Below are positions 22,001-29,072 of a stretch of DNA of 64,000 bases, piece by piece; the stretch's first letter is position 1, and every line of letters begins with the position of its first letter. A program made the translations under genes and the position numbers. The stretch covers positions 13,256 to 77,255 of the forward strand of contig JBOFCM010000047.1 of assembly GCA_051646055.1 (NCBI GenBank), written 5' to 3'. The DNA comes from JAGNZR01 sp051646055 (GTDB lineage: Bacteria; Fusobacteriota; Fusobacteriia; Fusobacteriales; Fusobacteriaceae). Under the pieces are notes generated by a model. That model saw only the letters and a program-made list of their open reading frames with translations. It was not told where the DNA came from and made no database searches.

Positions 22001-22024
22001 CTCACTATGAGAGCGTTCAACTAA
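13091..22024 (+). CDS. Virion-encapsidated RNA polymerase (N4 gp50-like vRNAP)
   Basis: 2,977 residues (N4 gp50 about 3,500). In N4 this T7-family polymerase is injected with the DNA and transcribes early genes from single-stranded hairpin promoters. The polymerase core is visible: GRMG near residue 1190 (counterpart of the TxxGR motif), motif A DGITNG with D1328, motif B R1429-x3-K1433-x7-Y1441-G, and motif C VHDAS with H1690-D1691. About 1,100 residues precede the core. After it come HELVH (1923-1927) and HEFVAHG (from 2002), which look like a zinc-metallopeptidase site, and 900 more mostly helical residues. AAGGA precedes the start. Last gene of the late plus-strand block. Confidence 0.93.
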   Translation: MPNPNELGNLVQNIRQNLSADNFSAQSSVQENSSTQDPITQALKQLESQEQARQNAWFSDTSNPIGAVGNVVASMAYSGARVAGDTISSLYGLGVQDLNYVSEEAKEAYIRVTNAQQSGNSYEGMDKDKELLNQRIKPVSKNISSEANALLSEKTQGEAIANALSNAETQKEIRDFFNIRSIVNQENQNFVTEAAKIGDAKFADKVESGISKMEKGNVLDGITDIAAGAVDAILDTGKNLSKDPITAIKATSELAGELVGDVAVGSMGMLGKLVLGGSNVGYAAGEYTDALLKFKEDNGRLPTQEELNKAKIQAASLALAETAGDLIALKGITGKKKGDSSITRLARGIAGANTNALAEGVTETYQTVVENSLFKDKTEYKGAFTAGVMGALAGGGTRVGSDVASSIGSGAEKVATKASEIKTKQESKTTPVTEEQIAKAVDTSASDYNVAASVETLARATHDKTVTPEKRQEYYSAAQEQVNAQSTKVADLEQKLINATKENFDEVAKEYEAASTELGKARQVLAKAIPATPKEIKQNIGAAIQGDSGAARRSFGSFQAKPSTLTADEAIAIADADNQLTEVENQQLRSYAAVEKSLQSAEGVRDNIINGGIDPDSKKQMLGINNYRDMILSTDSATANAGLKGLGEFATRHNDKAADVIAAFNQVKEAGGSIKVPVGFGKELTIHKGSGKLVGQIMQEATLLNSTYAEFSKITQAQPTTETKQEQKQQEPAKKDEQAQEQVTEPTVQKEVKQEVAPQVETKPTVEEKVTEEKVETKTEPEVTIKPTPGQVDGYSLAQELTTSERAEAGNRVAQQFVGSNKTKALNTVNDFATRLKANVESFIKPYVKEKDLAKATVVGQSFSQWNDKVSNAIDAVWQYDPRAFRDEVQFLANEEGKLPDNVKTALAVGAYNWIISNGKDSTFHTPDSIRNLLGLADDAAVPPQLYEVVPTGARRQSVINAMGVATFQALNLKMKKDAPSDAQAKLETALGIWVYEALVKANVIEQKPRVSGKDILSSLQGNLPKWASELDPKITFEMAQLNLTDDMNQMIKTNSTYSAFTNDVFGSVNERPMPSYTAPKAVRKISKSSQQVPKSQQKVLEKDQAKPYSFRANTVNSFFGLPKDMQRRMMGYQEDTSHVLKVNEAAVAGKNRSIDRELEIAEQFFNETSEQDTGLDTPFFFQHTVWKQGRMGLGNLFNPQSSKIHRYLVTRDAWKNEISLDDQAAVDFFMLSVGEGFDIETAKVGSQKALEKTKEVLANPVVQEAINQLKEQIQGNEITDYDVIEKAVKIGEGKMKSYLSLVSMAEYQLAQESGLGKFTHSMSRETDGITNGVCISTLQFANASMQAMFNVLNRMGIYQEDISFNEWSSRPENQDSYKSLARDWQKGIEYAVSSSPKLSRTYIEVSKLFGSFTKLNEGGETEVTGDGRKIAKSPLMTSIYGAGISGIIEGIGNQAVDKIYSNVEKAYAKYLKDGNTAVLRESIKNQMDIVHNLTGQRPQITLNTIRDFKLQPRQVKAIQAAVKEVYEAPLKDAMDVDYKAIFDTRNQMNGAVNLAHEMFVKMYNAEKAKLLTASGTKVLTVEQEQELFDNMKQFMPIVNTATSKLAGRENSFNTLMDSGLILTKTDKVPDMTSTVEVKGNFKGKKSSKSHSMKNDFAAPGVGAVPMMVQSVDAATQLFMMAYSTILNVHDASYISWNEYQNRSLYNRGFETINKNYSVPSEIADMFNRVADAFEQSGLELDEQVMKDASKAIFDSKDFVGSLEQIKFRVTDTAAYHTQSKLNVLSNANHIEQYSNGEDSGYVKSKTLGSSRSYQEVLDNNEFNRLEKITSQTSEQLFDTLQQVSEVKDTPQHLEHLREVLTGVINQVLEPMNIYMAQATDTPNIGVTSGMDMHLVNQINSKQATNPMLTHGVRMSSSEVYVHELVHNVTQNSIDTNPVLRKQLERLWKQAKQQLTVRDFMEDKSLPESSAEYQAAKERYDYIFNPKKDATVQGKNRSNYLHEFVAHGLTNKQFIEGLSKLEYQNDVTRVESDYLTGRLIGEISAWFQRALNFLNHRLMSLYGKTVDKQLAQLFTALAGVDSSIKGELVRKSNRVMEIFAGPVVDVLNNSNLQKVVEPVVKFKGIAKEAIRKEIEAGKVSTIGQVAKYGYNKIYQSNQQLAELFLSLVTEARGRHDAVKVLHDLKRLGNKNIDRFRKQMSNDYAAFVNEAFKEKITPEQKQALSRVFLKTDIASLLDNFTQQELEEMLKDPSKLEESITNLERELASFEDVGSHYIKQARNLGQFMVTGKSYLPNAMLNAQNIADLLGTDLSIPDYADHAATLIDQLASLHALKATKPEHRTQINKLVSQESVRTDNQNGITTMLNLLKEFKAQSDKEFADNPRHMVKGYMTDKVNPNIDVRVVDKDRIPELEAQGYTLVSGVQKDMTDPTYEAKYMMVNRHGANTSHIGGVAYIMNNKSRGTSAVMNAGQSDGYTLDPAALGKMKAEATRLSLIGLSTTELSQENFAIPVVDGEGNITNYRYVMSDDVKDEIMDRDMSFDDMMGIMFSNLAVKDKIKEQNQSLVTALYDSYAEATDLDDYVEVSPTAQDSRYRENWSLLPEDMKQQAKETFGSNVIFVRKSEVDLVFGYHKYSAANLWKMSKEDRNAIQNMVVWAVEAIFGKKAALAVRRGEELMKAIGNFIKDAIVIKSGVVTLGNIMSNVVLLSTLGVPMKDILKGHKDSYQGMKEYKDLHAKVEQVRLKLSTAKMSQNQRSNLESELARLEERLAVNPVAAMMDHGLLSTIVEDIDTDKEEYKLKQRIKRKAGDTMDKAEALAQKIPEGIRMAAKEAFVMHGSQLYDFLNESAQFSDFGARYVLFKHMVEKKGMEPDVVAGEVMDIFIDYDLPTHKGIQYLNDLGVLMFSKYVIRVQKMILKILKEHPARVASWAMLQNFFGDISDITDSAAFIQTNPLNRFINPFAKLTEVPDDILTMRAFN

Positions 22025-22029
22025 AAAGA

Positions 22030-22050
22030 AGGGGAGCTTAATGCTCCCCT
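22030..22050. terminator. Bidirectional terminator between converging blocks
   Basis: Stem AGGGGAGC/GCTCCCCT with a five-base loop. The minus strand reads into TTCTTTTT and the plus strand into AACTTTTAAT, so it can end both the vRNAP transcript and the opposing replication-gene transcript. Confidence 0.8.
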
Positions 22051-22055
22051 AACTT

Positions 22056-22331
22056 TTAATCTTCTACGTTATCCTTATTCAAACGGATACGTTGACGAAG
22101 AATAGCGTTATATTGCCGCATTGAATCCAATTGCAGAACCAATAAGAACTGGTTCTCATTGTTCAGACTTAAGAAAGAGTTGCTTCGGATGTAGATTTCC
22201 AATCCATCAATCTTTGCAGCTAATTCTTTGGCTTCGTTGGTTAAACGAGAAAAAGCTTCTTTGGAAAACTTCTTCTCAAGAGCTAAGTCTGATTCTTGTA
22301 GTACTGCAATTTTATCAATTTGGTTCGACAT
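22056..22331 (-). CDS. Small helical protein, function unknown
   Basis: 91 residues, predicted all-helical with alternating charge (coiled-coil likely over residues 10-85). GAGG upstream; the start overlaps the preceding stop (TAATG). Last gene of the minus-strand replication block. Not recognised. Confidence 0.65.
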   Translation of the reverse strand: MSNQIDKIAVLQESDLALEKKFSKEAFSRLTNEAKELAAKIDGLEIYIRSNSFLSLNNENQFLLVLQLDSMRQYNAILRQRIRLNKDNVED

Positions 22332-22549
22332 TATAACCTCAGCTTACCTGTGTTTAGATGGTGGATTATTTTCTTACGTGTAAGAAACTTATTCTCACCA
22401 TCACAGCAGAATGCATCAAGTGATTCTTCTACATTCTTAGTTTGATCTAACAGAATCTGGATTAACTCCAGATCCTCATTGCTAAGAAAGTAGTTACCAC
22501 TTCTTGGTTTAACCGAAGAGTGGTTGGGTGAGGTCAATGACTGCATCAT
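22331..22549 (-). CDS. Small hypothetical protein (start uncertain)
   Basis: About 73 residues from a double ATG at 22549/22546; a longer frame reaches 22591. No clear ribosome binding site, so initiation is probably coupled to the upstream gene, which it overlaps by about 40 bases. Contains two Cys (CC) near the middle and a basic C-terminus. Function unknown. Confidence 0.5.
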   Translation of the reverse strand: MMQSLTSPNHSSVKPRSGNYFLSNEDLELIQILLDQTKNVEESLDAFCCDGENKFLTRKKIIHHLNTGKLRL

Positions 22550-22943
22550 CTGGGGTAGTGGCAACTTCATCAGGAATAGCTTCAGAACCAAACAGAGGTT
22601 TATCTTCTACAATTGGTTCAACAGGCATATCAGTATTAGCCGGCAGAATGATTTCTGGTTCAGCTTCCGGTTCAGCTTCAACAGGAACTTTAACTTCTAC
22701 TGGGGCATCTACAGATTCCAATGCTTTACAGTCTTCAGTACCAGGGATTTCTAATTGAGCTTTTTCAGCTTCAATTTCAGCTTTAGTACGACGATGACGT
22801 TTACGTACTACTTTTTCTTCTTTGGTTTCTGGTTCGTCTTCTACAGAGTCAAAACCTTCGATAACCAATTCAGCTTCTTCAAAGGTAACGTTAGAGTCAC
22901 GAATGATTTCTAGAGCTTCTTGCAAAGTGAAGATAATTTTCAT
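22509..22943 (-). CDS. Acidic low-complexity protein with LFG C-terminus
   Basis: 144 residues. An N-terminal helix pair (1-35), a very basic patch (VVRKRHRRTKAE, about 45-56), then a long Pro/Glu/Val-rich tail. The tail holds PLFG twice: internally near residue 118 and as the last four residues. The SSB-like protein two genes upstream also ends ...ALFG, so the LFG end may be a shared docking peptide. ATGA overlap with the resolvase gene. Role unknown. Confidence 0.6.
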   Translation of the reverse strand: MKIIFTLQEALEIIRDSNVTFEEAELVIEGFDSVEDEPETKEEKVVRKRHRRTKAEIEAEKAQLEIPGTEDCKALESVDAPVEVKVPVEAEPEAEPEIILPANTDMPVEPIVEDKPLFGSEAIPDEVATTPDDAVIDLTQPLFG

Positions 22944-23362
22944 ATAGCTTTCCCATATACATAGATGTCAACACGGGGTAATTCTTTGCACACACTTCCA
23001 AATTCAAACTCTGACTTTTGGACAATTTTATAATTGTCATCAGTTAAGATTCCTAACTCGGTTAAAGCATCCTCAAAGAACTTCTGATGAATACTACATA
23101 CGTTACCTGTATCCGTAGATCTTTTACTTCCAGGATACATGATGTAGACAAGTCGAACAGCATTAAGCTTAGGCAGCTTAAGAATCTGTTCTTTCATATG
23201 TTCTTTGTAGAGGATTTTGGCTTTATTGAGGGTATGGTAGTGGGCATTGCGGTAGTTATTCAGGTTAAGGATAAACTTAGTTTTTGGGTTTACCTGAATA
23301 AATAAAGGGGATTTAATAATCCCCTTTAAGGTAAATTCTGCTGGATTAACCAAACAGAGCAC
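22940..23362 (-). CDS. RusA-like Holliday-junction resolvase
   Basis: Up to 140 residues. Typical RusA-family features: an N-terminal RNAHYHTLNKAK segment, then RSTDTGNVCSIHQKFFEDAL with the D-x-x-N-x(5)-K-x(3)-DAL pattern, followed by GILTDDN, whose Asp pair belongs to the catalytic set. It would cut branched recombination intermediates. The start is unclear: the longest frame begins at a GTG inside the SSB-like gene, and a hairpin (23304-23327) falls in the first 20 codons. The AAGGGG in that hairpin precedes ATT codons, so a later non-AUG start is possible. Confidence 0.75.
   Translation of the reverse strand: MLCLVNPAEFTLKGIIKSPLFIQVNPKTKFILNLNNYRNAHYHTLNKAKILYKEHMKEQILKLPKLNAVRLVYIMYPGSKRSTDTGNVCSIHQKFFEDALTELGILTDDNYKIVQKSEFEFGSVCKELPRVDIYVYGKAI
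23304..23327 (-). terminator. Hairpin inside the 5' end of the resolvase gene
   Basis: Stem AAAGGGGAT/ATCCCCTTT, six-base loop, just after the SSB-like gene. It resembles the terminators of this phage but lies in coding sequence of the next gene; it may lower resolvase expression relative to the SSB-like protein. Confidence 0.5.
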
Positions 23363-24077
23363 CTACGGTTGGAGCACCTGCTTGTGCTTTAGGAGCACCA
23401 GCAGCAGCTTTGTTACCTTTAACTTTATTGATAACTTGGCCTTTGTACTTAGCAACCCAATCGTTACAGAATTTAGCTTCTGAACCAGCTTTAATTTCGC
23501 TGATAGTTTTCTTGGTATCGAAATCGAATACTTTGGATACTACGTTCTCTTTACGGGTTTCACCGGTAGGTACATAGTTACCGCTTACTGGATCTTTGGC
23601 AGTTTTATCAACTTCCTGTTCCAGAATAGCAATATTCAATTTCTTACCCACTGCTTCCATGAAGACTTCACGTTCTTTAATCACTTCTGCTTTAGCAGTA
23701 GAGTCATACATCTTCACACCTTTGACTACTGGGGTTTGATCAGCAAAGCCTTTACCAGTAGCTGCACGCAGAATGGAATCTACCATTACATAACCAGGCA
23801 TAGTTACAGCATCGCCTTGTTTATCGGTGTAAGTGAAAGAACCAGCTTTGTTAGAGATAGTGATCATCTCTTTGTGAACACGTTCTTTACCATCCACCAG
23901 CAGGGCAAATTCAAAACCTACATACAGAGCGCCTGAACCCCATGCATCCAGATATGCCATCTTAATGCCACCCATGTAGACATCAGACGGGACAGTGAAA
24001 GAACCACCAAGGGTATCTTTCTCTTCTACTTTCATGTTCTGGGTTGCTTGTTGAGCTTTTGCGAATAAAGAAGACAT
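23346..24077 (-). CDS. Single-stranded DNA-binding protein (N4 gp45-like)
   Basis: 243 residues (N4 gp45: 265). N4 SSB coats ssDNA in replication and also activates host sigma-70 RNA polymerase at N4 late promoters. Here the N-terminal about 200 residues are a beta-rich domain with many aromatics and Lys; the C-terminus is an Ala/Lys/Gly linker ending TVGALFG. Neighbours are a RecA-like ATPase and a resolvase, so a recombination/replication set. AGGA upstream of ATG. Identity from size, gene order and fold character; no single motif is diagnostic. Confidence 0.75.
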   Translation of the reverse strand: MSSLFAKAQQATQNMKVEEKDTLGGSFTVPSDVYMGGIKMAYLDAWGSGALYVGFEFALLVDGKERVHKEMITISNKAGSFTYTDKQGDAVTMPGYVMVDSILRAATGKGFADQTPVVKGVKMYDSTAKAEVIKEREVFMEAVGKKLNIAILEQEVDKTAKDPVSGNYVPTGETRKENVVSKVFDFDTKKTISEIKAGSEAKFCNDWVAKYKGQVINKVKGNKAAAGAPKAQAGAPTVGALFG

Positions 24078-24097
24078 TGTTGTTTTTCCTATAGTTA

Positions 24098-24835
24098 TTA
24101 AGCGTAGTATTGCTTCAGACGATTGATAAGAGCTTGGGTGTTGTTATCCATGTATACCTCTTGAGGTGCCCACAGTCCCATTGGGTGACGAATCTTCTCG
24201 TTAATTGTCTCTTTGGTCAACTGTAATTGGAATACATGTTTAAAACCTAGAGCACGTTCTTGCTCAGTAATATTGAGCAATGAGTTACCTTTTTCGTATG
24301 TTTCTAGCTTTGCTACTGGCATACGACGGGCCATAACTACACAAGAGAAGTAAGCTTCAATACCCACATTCTTCAGTGAACCTTTAACGGTAGCAGAAGT
24401 TTCTGTAACCATTTCAGATTCATTGTAATTATCCGTAGTATGTGAAGTGAAGATGATAGTCTTATTAGACTTAGCAACTACACCGTTCATCATACGGATA
24501 AAGAATTGAGCATATTCACCCCACATCTTCATAGTATTTGCCGCAGGCAAAACATAAGTGGATTCGTACATCTGCATTAGGAAGCTTAGAGAATCAACAA
24601 TGATAGTATGGAACTTATCATTGCTATTCAGTGCTTCAATTGATGCAGGTACTTGTAGGGGATCTGTAACAGTTACCTGAGTGAACTTAGCAGGGAATGG
24701 TAGACGTTTACCATTCTCACAGTTCATATAAGCAACCCCTTCTGGATCATCAAAGAACATGAAGGATGCTGACTTACCTGATGCTGCTTTACCTTCAATC
24801 AGGATAAGCTGATCATTAATTGCAATTTGGCTCAC
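24098..24835 (-). CDS. RecA-like (Sak4-type) P-loop ATPase
   Basis: 245 residues from a GTG at 24835, chosen because GGAG lies 6 bases upstream; a TTG at 24847 would overlap that site. Walker A GKAASGKS at about residues 14-21 and Walker B HTIIVDSL near 85-92 identify a RecA/KaiC-type ATPase. Small Sak4-like proteins of this type promote single-strand annealing together with a phage SSB, and the SSB-like gene is the next one. N4 carries an equivalent in its replication cluster. Confidence 0.8.
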   Translation of the reverse strand: MSQIAINDQLILIEGKAASGKSASFMFFDDPEGVAYMNCENGKRLPFPAKFTQVTVTDPLQVPASIEALNSNDKFHTIIVDSLSFLMQMYESTYVLPAANTMKMWGEYAQFFIRMMNGVVAKSNKTIIFTSHTTDNYNESEMVTETSATVKGSLKNVGIEAYFSCVVMARRMPVAKLETYEKGNSLLNITEQERALGFKHVFQLQLTKETINEKIRHPMGLWAPQEVYMDNNTQALINRLKQYYA

Positions 24836-25046
24836 TTGGTTCTCCAAAATGATTTTCAGCAGATTCTGCTAGTTCAAGAATCAAGTTATAAACTTCTTCT
24901 GGTTTGTGGCCTTCTACGGCTTCCCAGACATGTTCAGAAATGAAAGCATTTTGAGTTTCAATACTCCATTTGAACCAATCATCCGGGAAATGAGTAGTTA
25001 GGTAAAAACCACTAGCCCAGCGAATAGAGCTTTGTTTAAGACTCAT
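24816..25046 (-). CDS. Small acidic protein, function unknown
   Basis: 76 residues, Trp- and Glu-rich, no motif recognised. GGGG lies upstream of the ATG. It sits between primase-helicase and RecA-like ATPase, overlapping the latter by 20 bases, so it is probably a replication accessory. Confidence 0.6.
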   Translation of the reverse strand: MSLKQSSIRWASGFYLTTHFPDDWFKWSIETQNAFISEHVWEAVEGHKPEEVYNLILELAESAENHFGEPSEPNCN

Positions 25047-25048
25047 AC

Positions 25049-27214
25049 TTACCCCTTCTGAATGAAGATACGTTCTACAGAAGTAAGCACAGTACTTACT
25101 AACTCTTCTTGTGGAATTGGTTTAGGTAGCTTCTTATTGAATGCCTTAATACGTTGAACCAAGTCATCGTATTGTAAGCCGGCATCAATGAGAGCTGTAC
25201 CGAATTTGAAGAGAGTATTGTTACGATTACCTTCTTCAATCTTGGAGTAGAAGTAACGTTCCAATTTATCCATTGAACCAACAGATTCAAGAGATTGTTT
25301 ACGTTCTTCATTTTTCTTAGTCTTAGGAATGAAAGGCAGTACATCAAATAGCTTACCGTCATTATCGAAGGTAGTAGCATTTGGATTACTTAACCATTTA
25401 CGGTTAGGTTGGGTTGTCTGCTCATCAGTTTCAAAAGGTAAGAACTCTAAGACGTTATCCATAAAGATCTTATACTCTTCAGGGGTTAACTTAAGAGTAT
25501 GAGACATTGGAATAACAATACGGTATCTGTCAGCTGCTGGTTTACCATCTTCACTTACCCGGTGACGCTTAGTAGTGTAGATGTGATAAGTATAATCCTT
25601 CAGAACATTCTTAGCTTGTTCCAATGGACATGTACCATCAATGTCCAGAACCAACAGATTAAAGCCTTTAATGGCATGTGTCTTTCTACGTTGCCCATTA
25701 ACAAAGTGGTGATTACACCAATGAGTATTAGGCCGTGTAGTGATAAAAGACATCTTATCAAAAGGAACTTTAGTCTCTGGGATATAACCTTCTGCAATGT
25801 CAGTGCTGTGACTTAACATACATTGGTTCAGGTCAGTATCTTGGAGTGCTTCACCTTGGAAGAATTCAATATCATCAACAATGTACTTTTTGATGATAGT
25901 GTTATGCCGGTGTCCCCAAGCAACAGCCAATTTGAGAATATCTCTTTGTTGGTTTGAGCTTTTAGGGAAGAAAGGTAATGCTTCCATCAAATCAGCAGCA
26001 GTTGCCGGCTCTTTACATTCAGCCAAGTAATTAGCTAAACGAGCATGAGCTGGTTCCTGTGCCATTAGATCTTTAAAGCATTGAGCTGAAATCTCAGCTA
26101 CTTTCACAGCAGCTTCCCAGTGTTGCATTTGAAGAGTAGGACTACTATCCAAGAATGCAAATACACCTGCTAATCGGATAGTCTTAAAGTGTCTTCCTCT
26201 TGCTTCAGCTTGATGGATTACTTCATTAGACTTCATCCCTTCCATCAACTCTTCACAGTGCATCTGATATTCGATGATAGCTTCCATTACCGGGTCAGGA
26301 ACTTGAATGGTGAAGTTATGGTTAATTGGATTAGCCAGCTTCTCCAAATCAATGGCAATAGTCATCAATCGTTTATCAGAGGTCTTATCAGTAAGCATCT
26401 TCAGACGTTCTTGTACTGTTAGCTTCTTGGTTTTAGGAGCTATCAGTGAATATCCAAAGAAACATCTACGTCCAAAGCCAGTTTCTAGCATTGCACGAAA
26501 TGTTTGCTCAATGATTGAACCATCCAGTAATGCTACTGGAGTACCATACAACATCATGTTGGTAGGTGTTTTACCTTCGATCTCTTCGTTACGAACAGAC
26601 TCAGCAGTATTCTTGGTTAGCTTTGCTTTTACTGTCCCATCATAGAGTTCCAGATAGGTAGTAAGAAGTTCAGTATTACCTAAAAGTTTGCTGGCAAATT
26701 CATCACAATCAAAGTTAATTGAACCAATACCAGTCATAAGCAAACCATGGCGGAATTGCTTTAGAGCGGGTGCAGTACCTGAATCAAAAGAATCAATGTA
26801 CTTACCAATTTTACGATACTCAGTTTTAACTGCTTCCAACTCTTCAGCTGGATTGGTTTTGGTAAAGTGAGCACGAGCATTAGCTAAGCTTTCTAGATTC
26901 AGTTCAGCAACAGCAGGTAACGTAATATTCTTAAAAGTATCTCGGAACATGTGAGTTACTTGTTCTTCGATGATCTTTGTTGAATGGCCTTTACCATAGC
27001 CAGAAGGGGCAGTATTGATCCCGTAGAAATTACACTGCAATTTACCCAGACCTTGAGCATCTACCATTGCTCGCATTTGGCTAGCAAGCTTTGCCAGATG
27101 AAAACATACTTGCATGGTGAAGAATGCTTTATCAGGATTTTGGGTACGGGCAGATAAAATATTTACTAGATCTTCGACTATCGGATGATGTTTGAGTTGA
27201 TCAAAAGGTTTCAT
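25049..27214 (-). CDS. Primase-helicase (DUF3987-like ATPase plus AEP-type primase domain)
   Basis: 721 residues. The ATG at 27214 has AAGG 7 bases upstream; an earlier TTG at 27244 lies inside the preceding gene. The N-terminal part has a Walker A-like APSGYGKGHSTK (about residues 68-79). The C-terminal third has LLVLDIDGT (about 520-528) and RYRIVIPMS (about 561-569), the arrangement of metal-binding DxD and following strand in archaeo-eukaryotic primases. It would unwind and prime DNA for the phage polymerase. N4-like phages have a protein of this size at this point (gp42 area). Primase assignment is inference. Confidence 0.7.
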   Translation of the reverse strand: MKPFDQLKHHPIVEDLVNILSARTQNPDKAFFTMQVCFHLAKLASQMRAMVDAQGLGKLQCNFYGINTAPSGYGKGHSTKIIEEQVTHMFRDTFKNITLPAVAELNLESLANARAHFTKTNPAEELEAVKTEYRKIGKYIDSFDSGTAPALKQFRHGLLMTGIGSINFDCDEFASKLLGNTELLTTYLELYDGTVKAKLTKNTAESVRNEEIEGKTPTNMMLYGTPVALLDGSIIEQTFRAMLETGFGRRCFFGYSLIAPKTKKLTVQERLKMLTDKTSDKRLMTIAIDLEKLANPINHNFTIQVPDPVMEAIIEYQMHCEELMEGMKSNEVIHQAEARGRHFKTIRLAGVFAFLDSSPTLQMQHWEAAVKVAEISAQCFKDLMAQEPAHARLANYLAECKEPATAADLMEALPFFPKSSNQQRDILKLAVAWGHRHNTIIKKYIVDDIEFFQGEALQDTDLNQCMLSHSTDIAEGYIPETKVPFDKMSFITTRPNTHWCNHHFVNGQRRKTHAIKGFNLLVLDIDGTCPLEQAKNVLKDYTYHIYTTKRHRVSEDGKPAADRYRIVIPMSHTLKLTPEEYKIFMDNVLEFLPFETDEQTTQPNRKWLSNPNATTFDNDGKLFDVLPFIPKTKKNEERKQSLESVGSMDKLERYFYSKIEEGNRNNTLFKFGTALIDAGLQYDDLVQRIKAFNKKLPKPIPQEELVSTVLTSVERIFIQKG

Positions 27215-27215
27215 G

Positions 27216-28220
27216 TCATTCCTTATCAAGTACTCCTGCTGCAATTAACTTGTCCTTTTGAGTACAAGCATTATACGCTGGGCAATAGTTACACGCTTTA
27301 GCCTTACTAGGTACAGTGACAACAATCCCTACTGCACCATCTTTAATGAATCTCTGTTGAGCTTCAAAGAAGGAACTGAAGTTAGCAGTAGAACGAGATC
27401 TGCTATTTGGATTCTTGTAGTACTTGTAGGTTGGTTCGTCTTGCCAAAGTTGCTCAGGAGTACATTCAGGTAAATCTGGTTCAGGGGTATCCACATTAGC
27501 TTCTAACTCAGCAATACGCTGTCGAATTATGCCCATAGTTTCTTCTACAGACATCAACTCAACCTTGTGAGCTAAGATTGGAGCTTTTGGATATTTAGGG
27601 TCAGATAAGGTTCTGGATTCCATCCAATCGGTGAACCAAAAGACTACATTCATGTGGTCTTTAGTAATGATTTCAGGATTCAATACCCGGTAAATGGATC
27701 CTTGGGTACGGTAGTCCTTATCTGCTTTATCAAGTTTAGCGTACTTCCAAGTACCAGTACTCTTAAAATCAGTTAGAGTTTGTTCAGCAACAAAGTCAAA
27801 CTGACCAGAGATGGTATATCCGTCTACTTCAATAGAGTTACGGATTTCCATATATACTGGAATCAGAGTTGGGTCTGCTTCTATTTCATTAATTGAGGGA
27901 TTCACCACGATACGGTCAACGACCGAATCAGGATAACCTAATGCTTTTAAAGCATTATTTCTCAAGTAAGGGTTAGTCCATGTTTTCTCAATTGCATCAT
28001 GGATTGCAGTACCATTCTTACTCTTAACTAAGTTAACGATGTCTTGAGCTTCACTAACTAGCTCACCACCATTGATACGGTTACGTAAGATAATTTGCCG
28101 TATAGACTTATTAAAGTCAGTTGCACTTAATGCTTTAGGATTTGGTTTAAACCCATAAGTATTAGATGCTAAGAATACGGCCACAGATAAGGGTAAATTA
28201 GAGTTATTAGTTAATCTCAT
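27216..28220 (-). CDS. PD-(D/E)XK exonuclease, Cas4/RecB-like
   Basis: 334 residues. SGQFDFVAE ... LTDFKSTG (about residues 139-155) is the PD-(D/E)XK core. A C-terminal cluster CNYCPAYNAC (near 310-320) with C-x2-C-x5-C spacing is reminiscent of the Fe-S cluster of Cas4/AddB-type nucleases; the fourth cysteine may lie upstream. Probably the phage recombination or replication exonuclease; N4 has a homologue at this place. AAGGAAGG upstream of the ATG. Confidence 0.75.
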   Translation of the reverse strand: MRLTNNSNLPLSVAVFLASNTYGFKPNPKALSATDFNKSIRQIILRNRINGGELVSEAQDIVNLVKSKNGTAIHDAIEKTWTNPYLRNNALKALGYPDSVVDRIVVNPSINEIEADPTLIPVYMEIRNSIEVDGYTISGQFDFVAEQTLTDFKSTGTWKYAKLDKADKDYRTQGSIYRVLNPEIITKDHMNVVFWFTDWMESRTLSDPKYPKAPILAHKVELMSVEETMGIIRQRIAELEANVDTPEPDLPECTPEQLWQDEPTYKYYKNPNSRSRSTANFSSFFEAQQRFIKDGAVGIVVTVPSKAKACNYCPAYNACTQKDKLIAAGVLDKE

Positions 28221-28234
28221 TTCCCATTCCTTCC

Positions 28235-28507
28235 TTAAGCACGAACCAAGTTATCTGAAGTACAGTTAGCTCTATTACCATCTTTATGAAGCACTTGTGT
28301 GTACCCCATTGGATTAGGTATGAAAGCATCTGCTACTAAGTCACATACTTTAGCGTTAAGTCTCAGGTGTCCCTTGCAGAGTGTTACCTGCAACACACCA
28401 GTACCTCTCTTAACTTGTGGCTTAAGTACTTTCCCTGCTCTACCTAATACTTGACCTTCCTTGGATACAAAGTACCCCGGCCAATCAGCTATAGGTATCC
28501 ACTTCAT
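28235..28507 (-). CDS. Small HNH-type homing endonuclease
   Basis: 90 residues. It starts with a NUMOD4-like WIPIADWPGYFVSKEG and ends with a compact HNH-like segment (residues about 66-88) including VLHKDGNRANC and SDNL. It is shorter than usual because the second half of the HNH module runs to the very end. Its ATG overlaps the dUTPase stop (TAATG), a typical free-standing insertion at a gene end. Probably a mobile gene. Confidence 0.75.
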   Translation of the reverse strand: MKWIPIADWPGYFVSKEGQVLGRAGKVLKPQVKRGTGVLQVTLCKGHLRLNAKVCDLVADAFIPNPMGYTQVLHKDGNRANCTSDNLVRA

Positions 28508-29019
28508 TAATTCTTACCGGTACTACCCATACCACCGGTACGATTGGATTCAACGGCCGGCAGTTCTTCAACAACGTTCAAATCAATTGGTTCAACTTTA
28601 CGTACCATCATTTGACCGAAACGTTCACCATGCTTAATAGTCATTACTACGTCAGAATGGTTAATCAACAGCAAACCAGCTTCATCAGAATAATCTGCAT
28701 CAATCAGGCCCATGGCATTAACCAGAGTTACACCCTCTTTAATTGCAGTACCGGAGCGTGGATGGAATTCAATAGCTTCATCAATAGCACAACGCATCTT
28801 CCAGCCAGTAGGCAGAATTACACGATGCTTAGGAGGAAGATGAACCACACCAACAGCAGTATTAATAGGGAATACATCATAAGGTGCATTCAGTTCATCA
28901 TAGAAACGAAGTTTACGTTTTTCGATATCAGCATACAGATCATATGCTGCTGCATAGGTAGTACCACGGGTAGGGACAATTGCAGATTCGCTTACACGTT
29001 CAATAAATAGTTTAGACAT
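28507..29019 (-). CDS. dut: dUTPase (dUTP diphosphatase)
   Basis: 170 residues. All five dUTPase motifs are present: AYDLYA (motif 1), PRSGTA (2), GLIDADYSDE (3, with catalytic Asp), GERFGQMM (4), and C-terminal NRTGGMGSTG (5, the P-loop-like nucleotide lid). Hydrolyses dUTP to dUMP and PPi, keeping uracil out of phage DNA and supplying dTMP synthesis. It is longer than bacterial Dut (about 151) because of an insert after motif 1. AAGGA upstream. Confidence 0.93.
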   Translation of the reverse strand: MSKLFIERVSESAIVPTRGTTYAAAYDLYADIEKRKLRFYDELNAPYDVFPINTAVGVVHLPPKHRVILPTGWKMRCAIDEAIEFHPRSGTAIKEGVTLVNAMGLIDADYSDEAGLLLINHSDVVMTIKHGERFGQMMVRKVEPIDLNVVEELPAVESNRTGGMGSTGKN

Positions 29020-29072
29020 ATTGGATCCTTAATGTATTCTTTACAGTTAGATAGGCGTAGATGTTGGCATTT

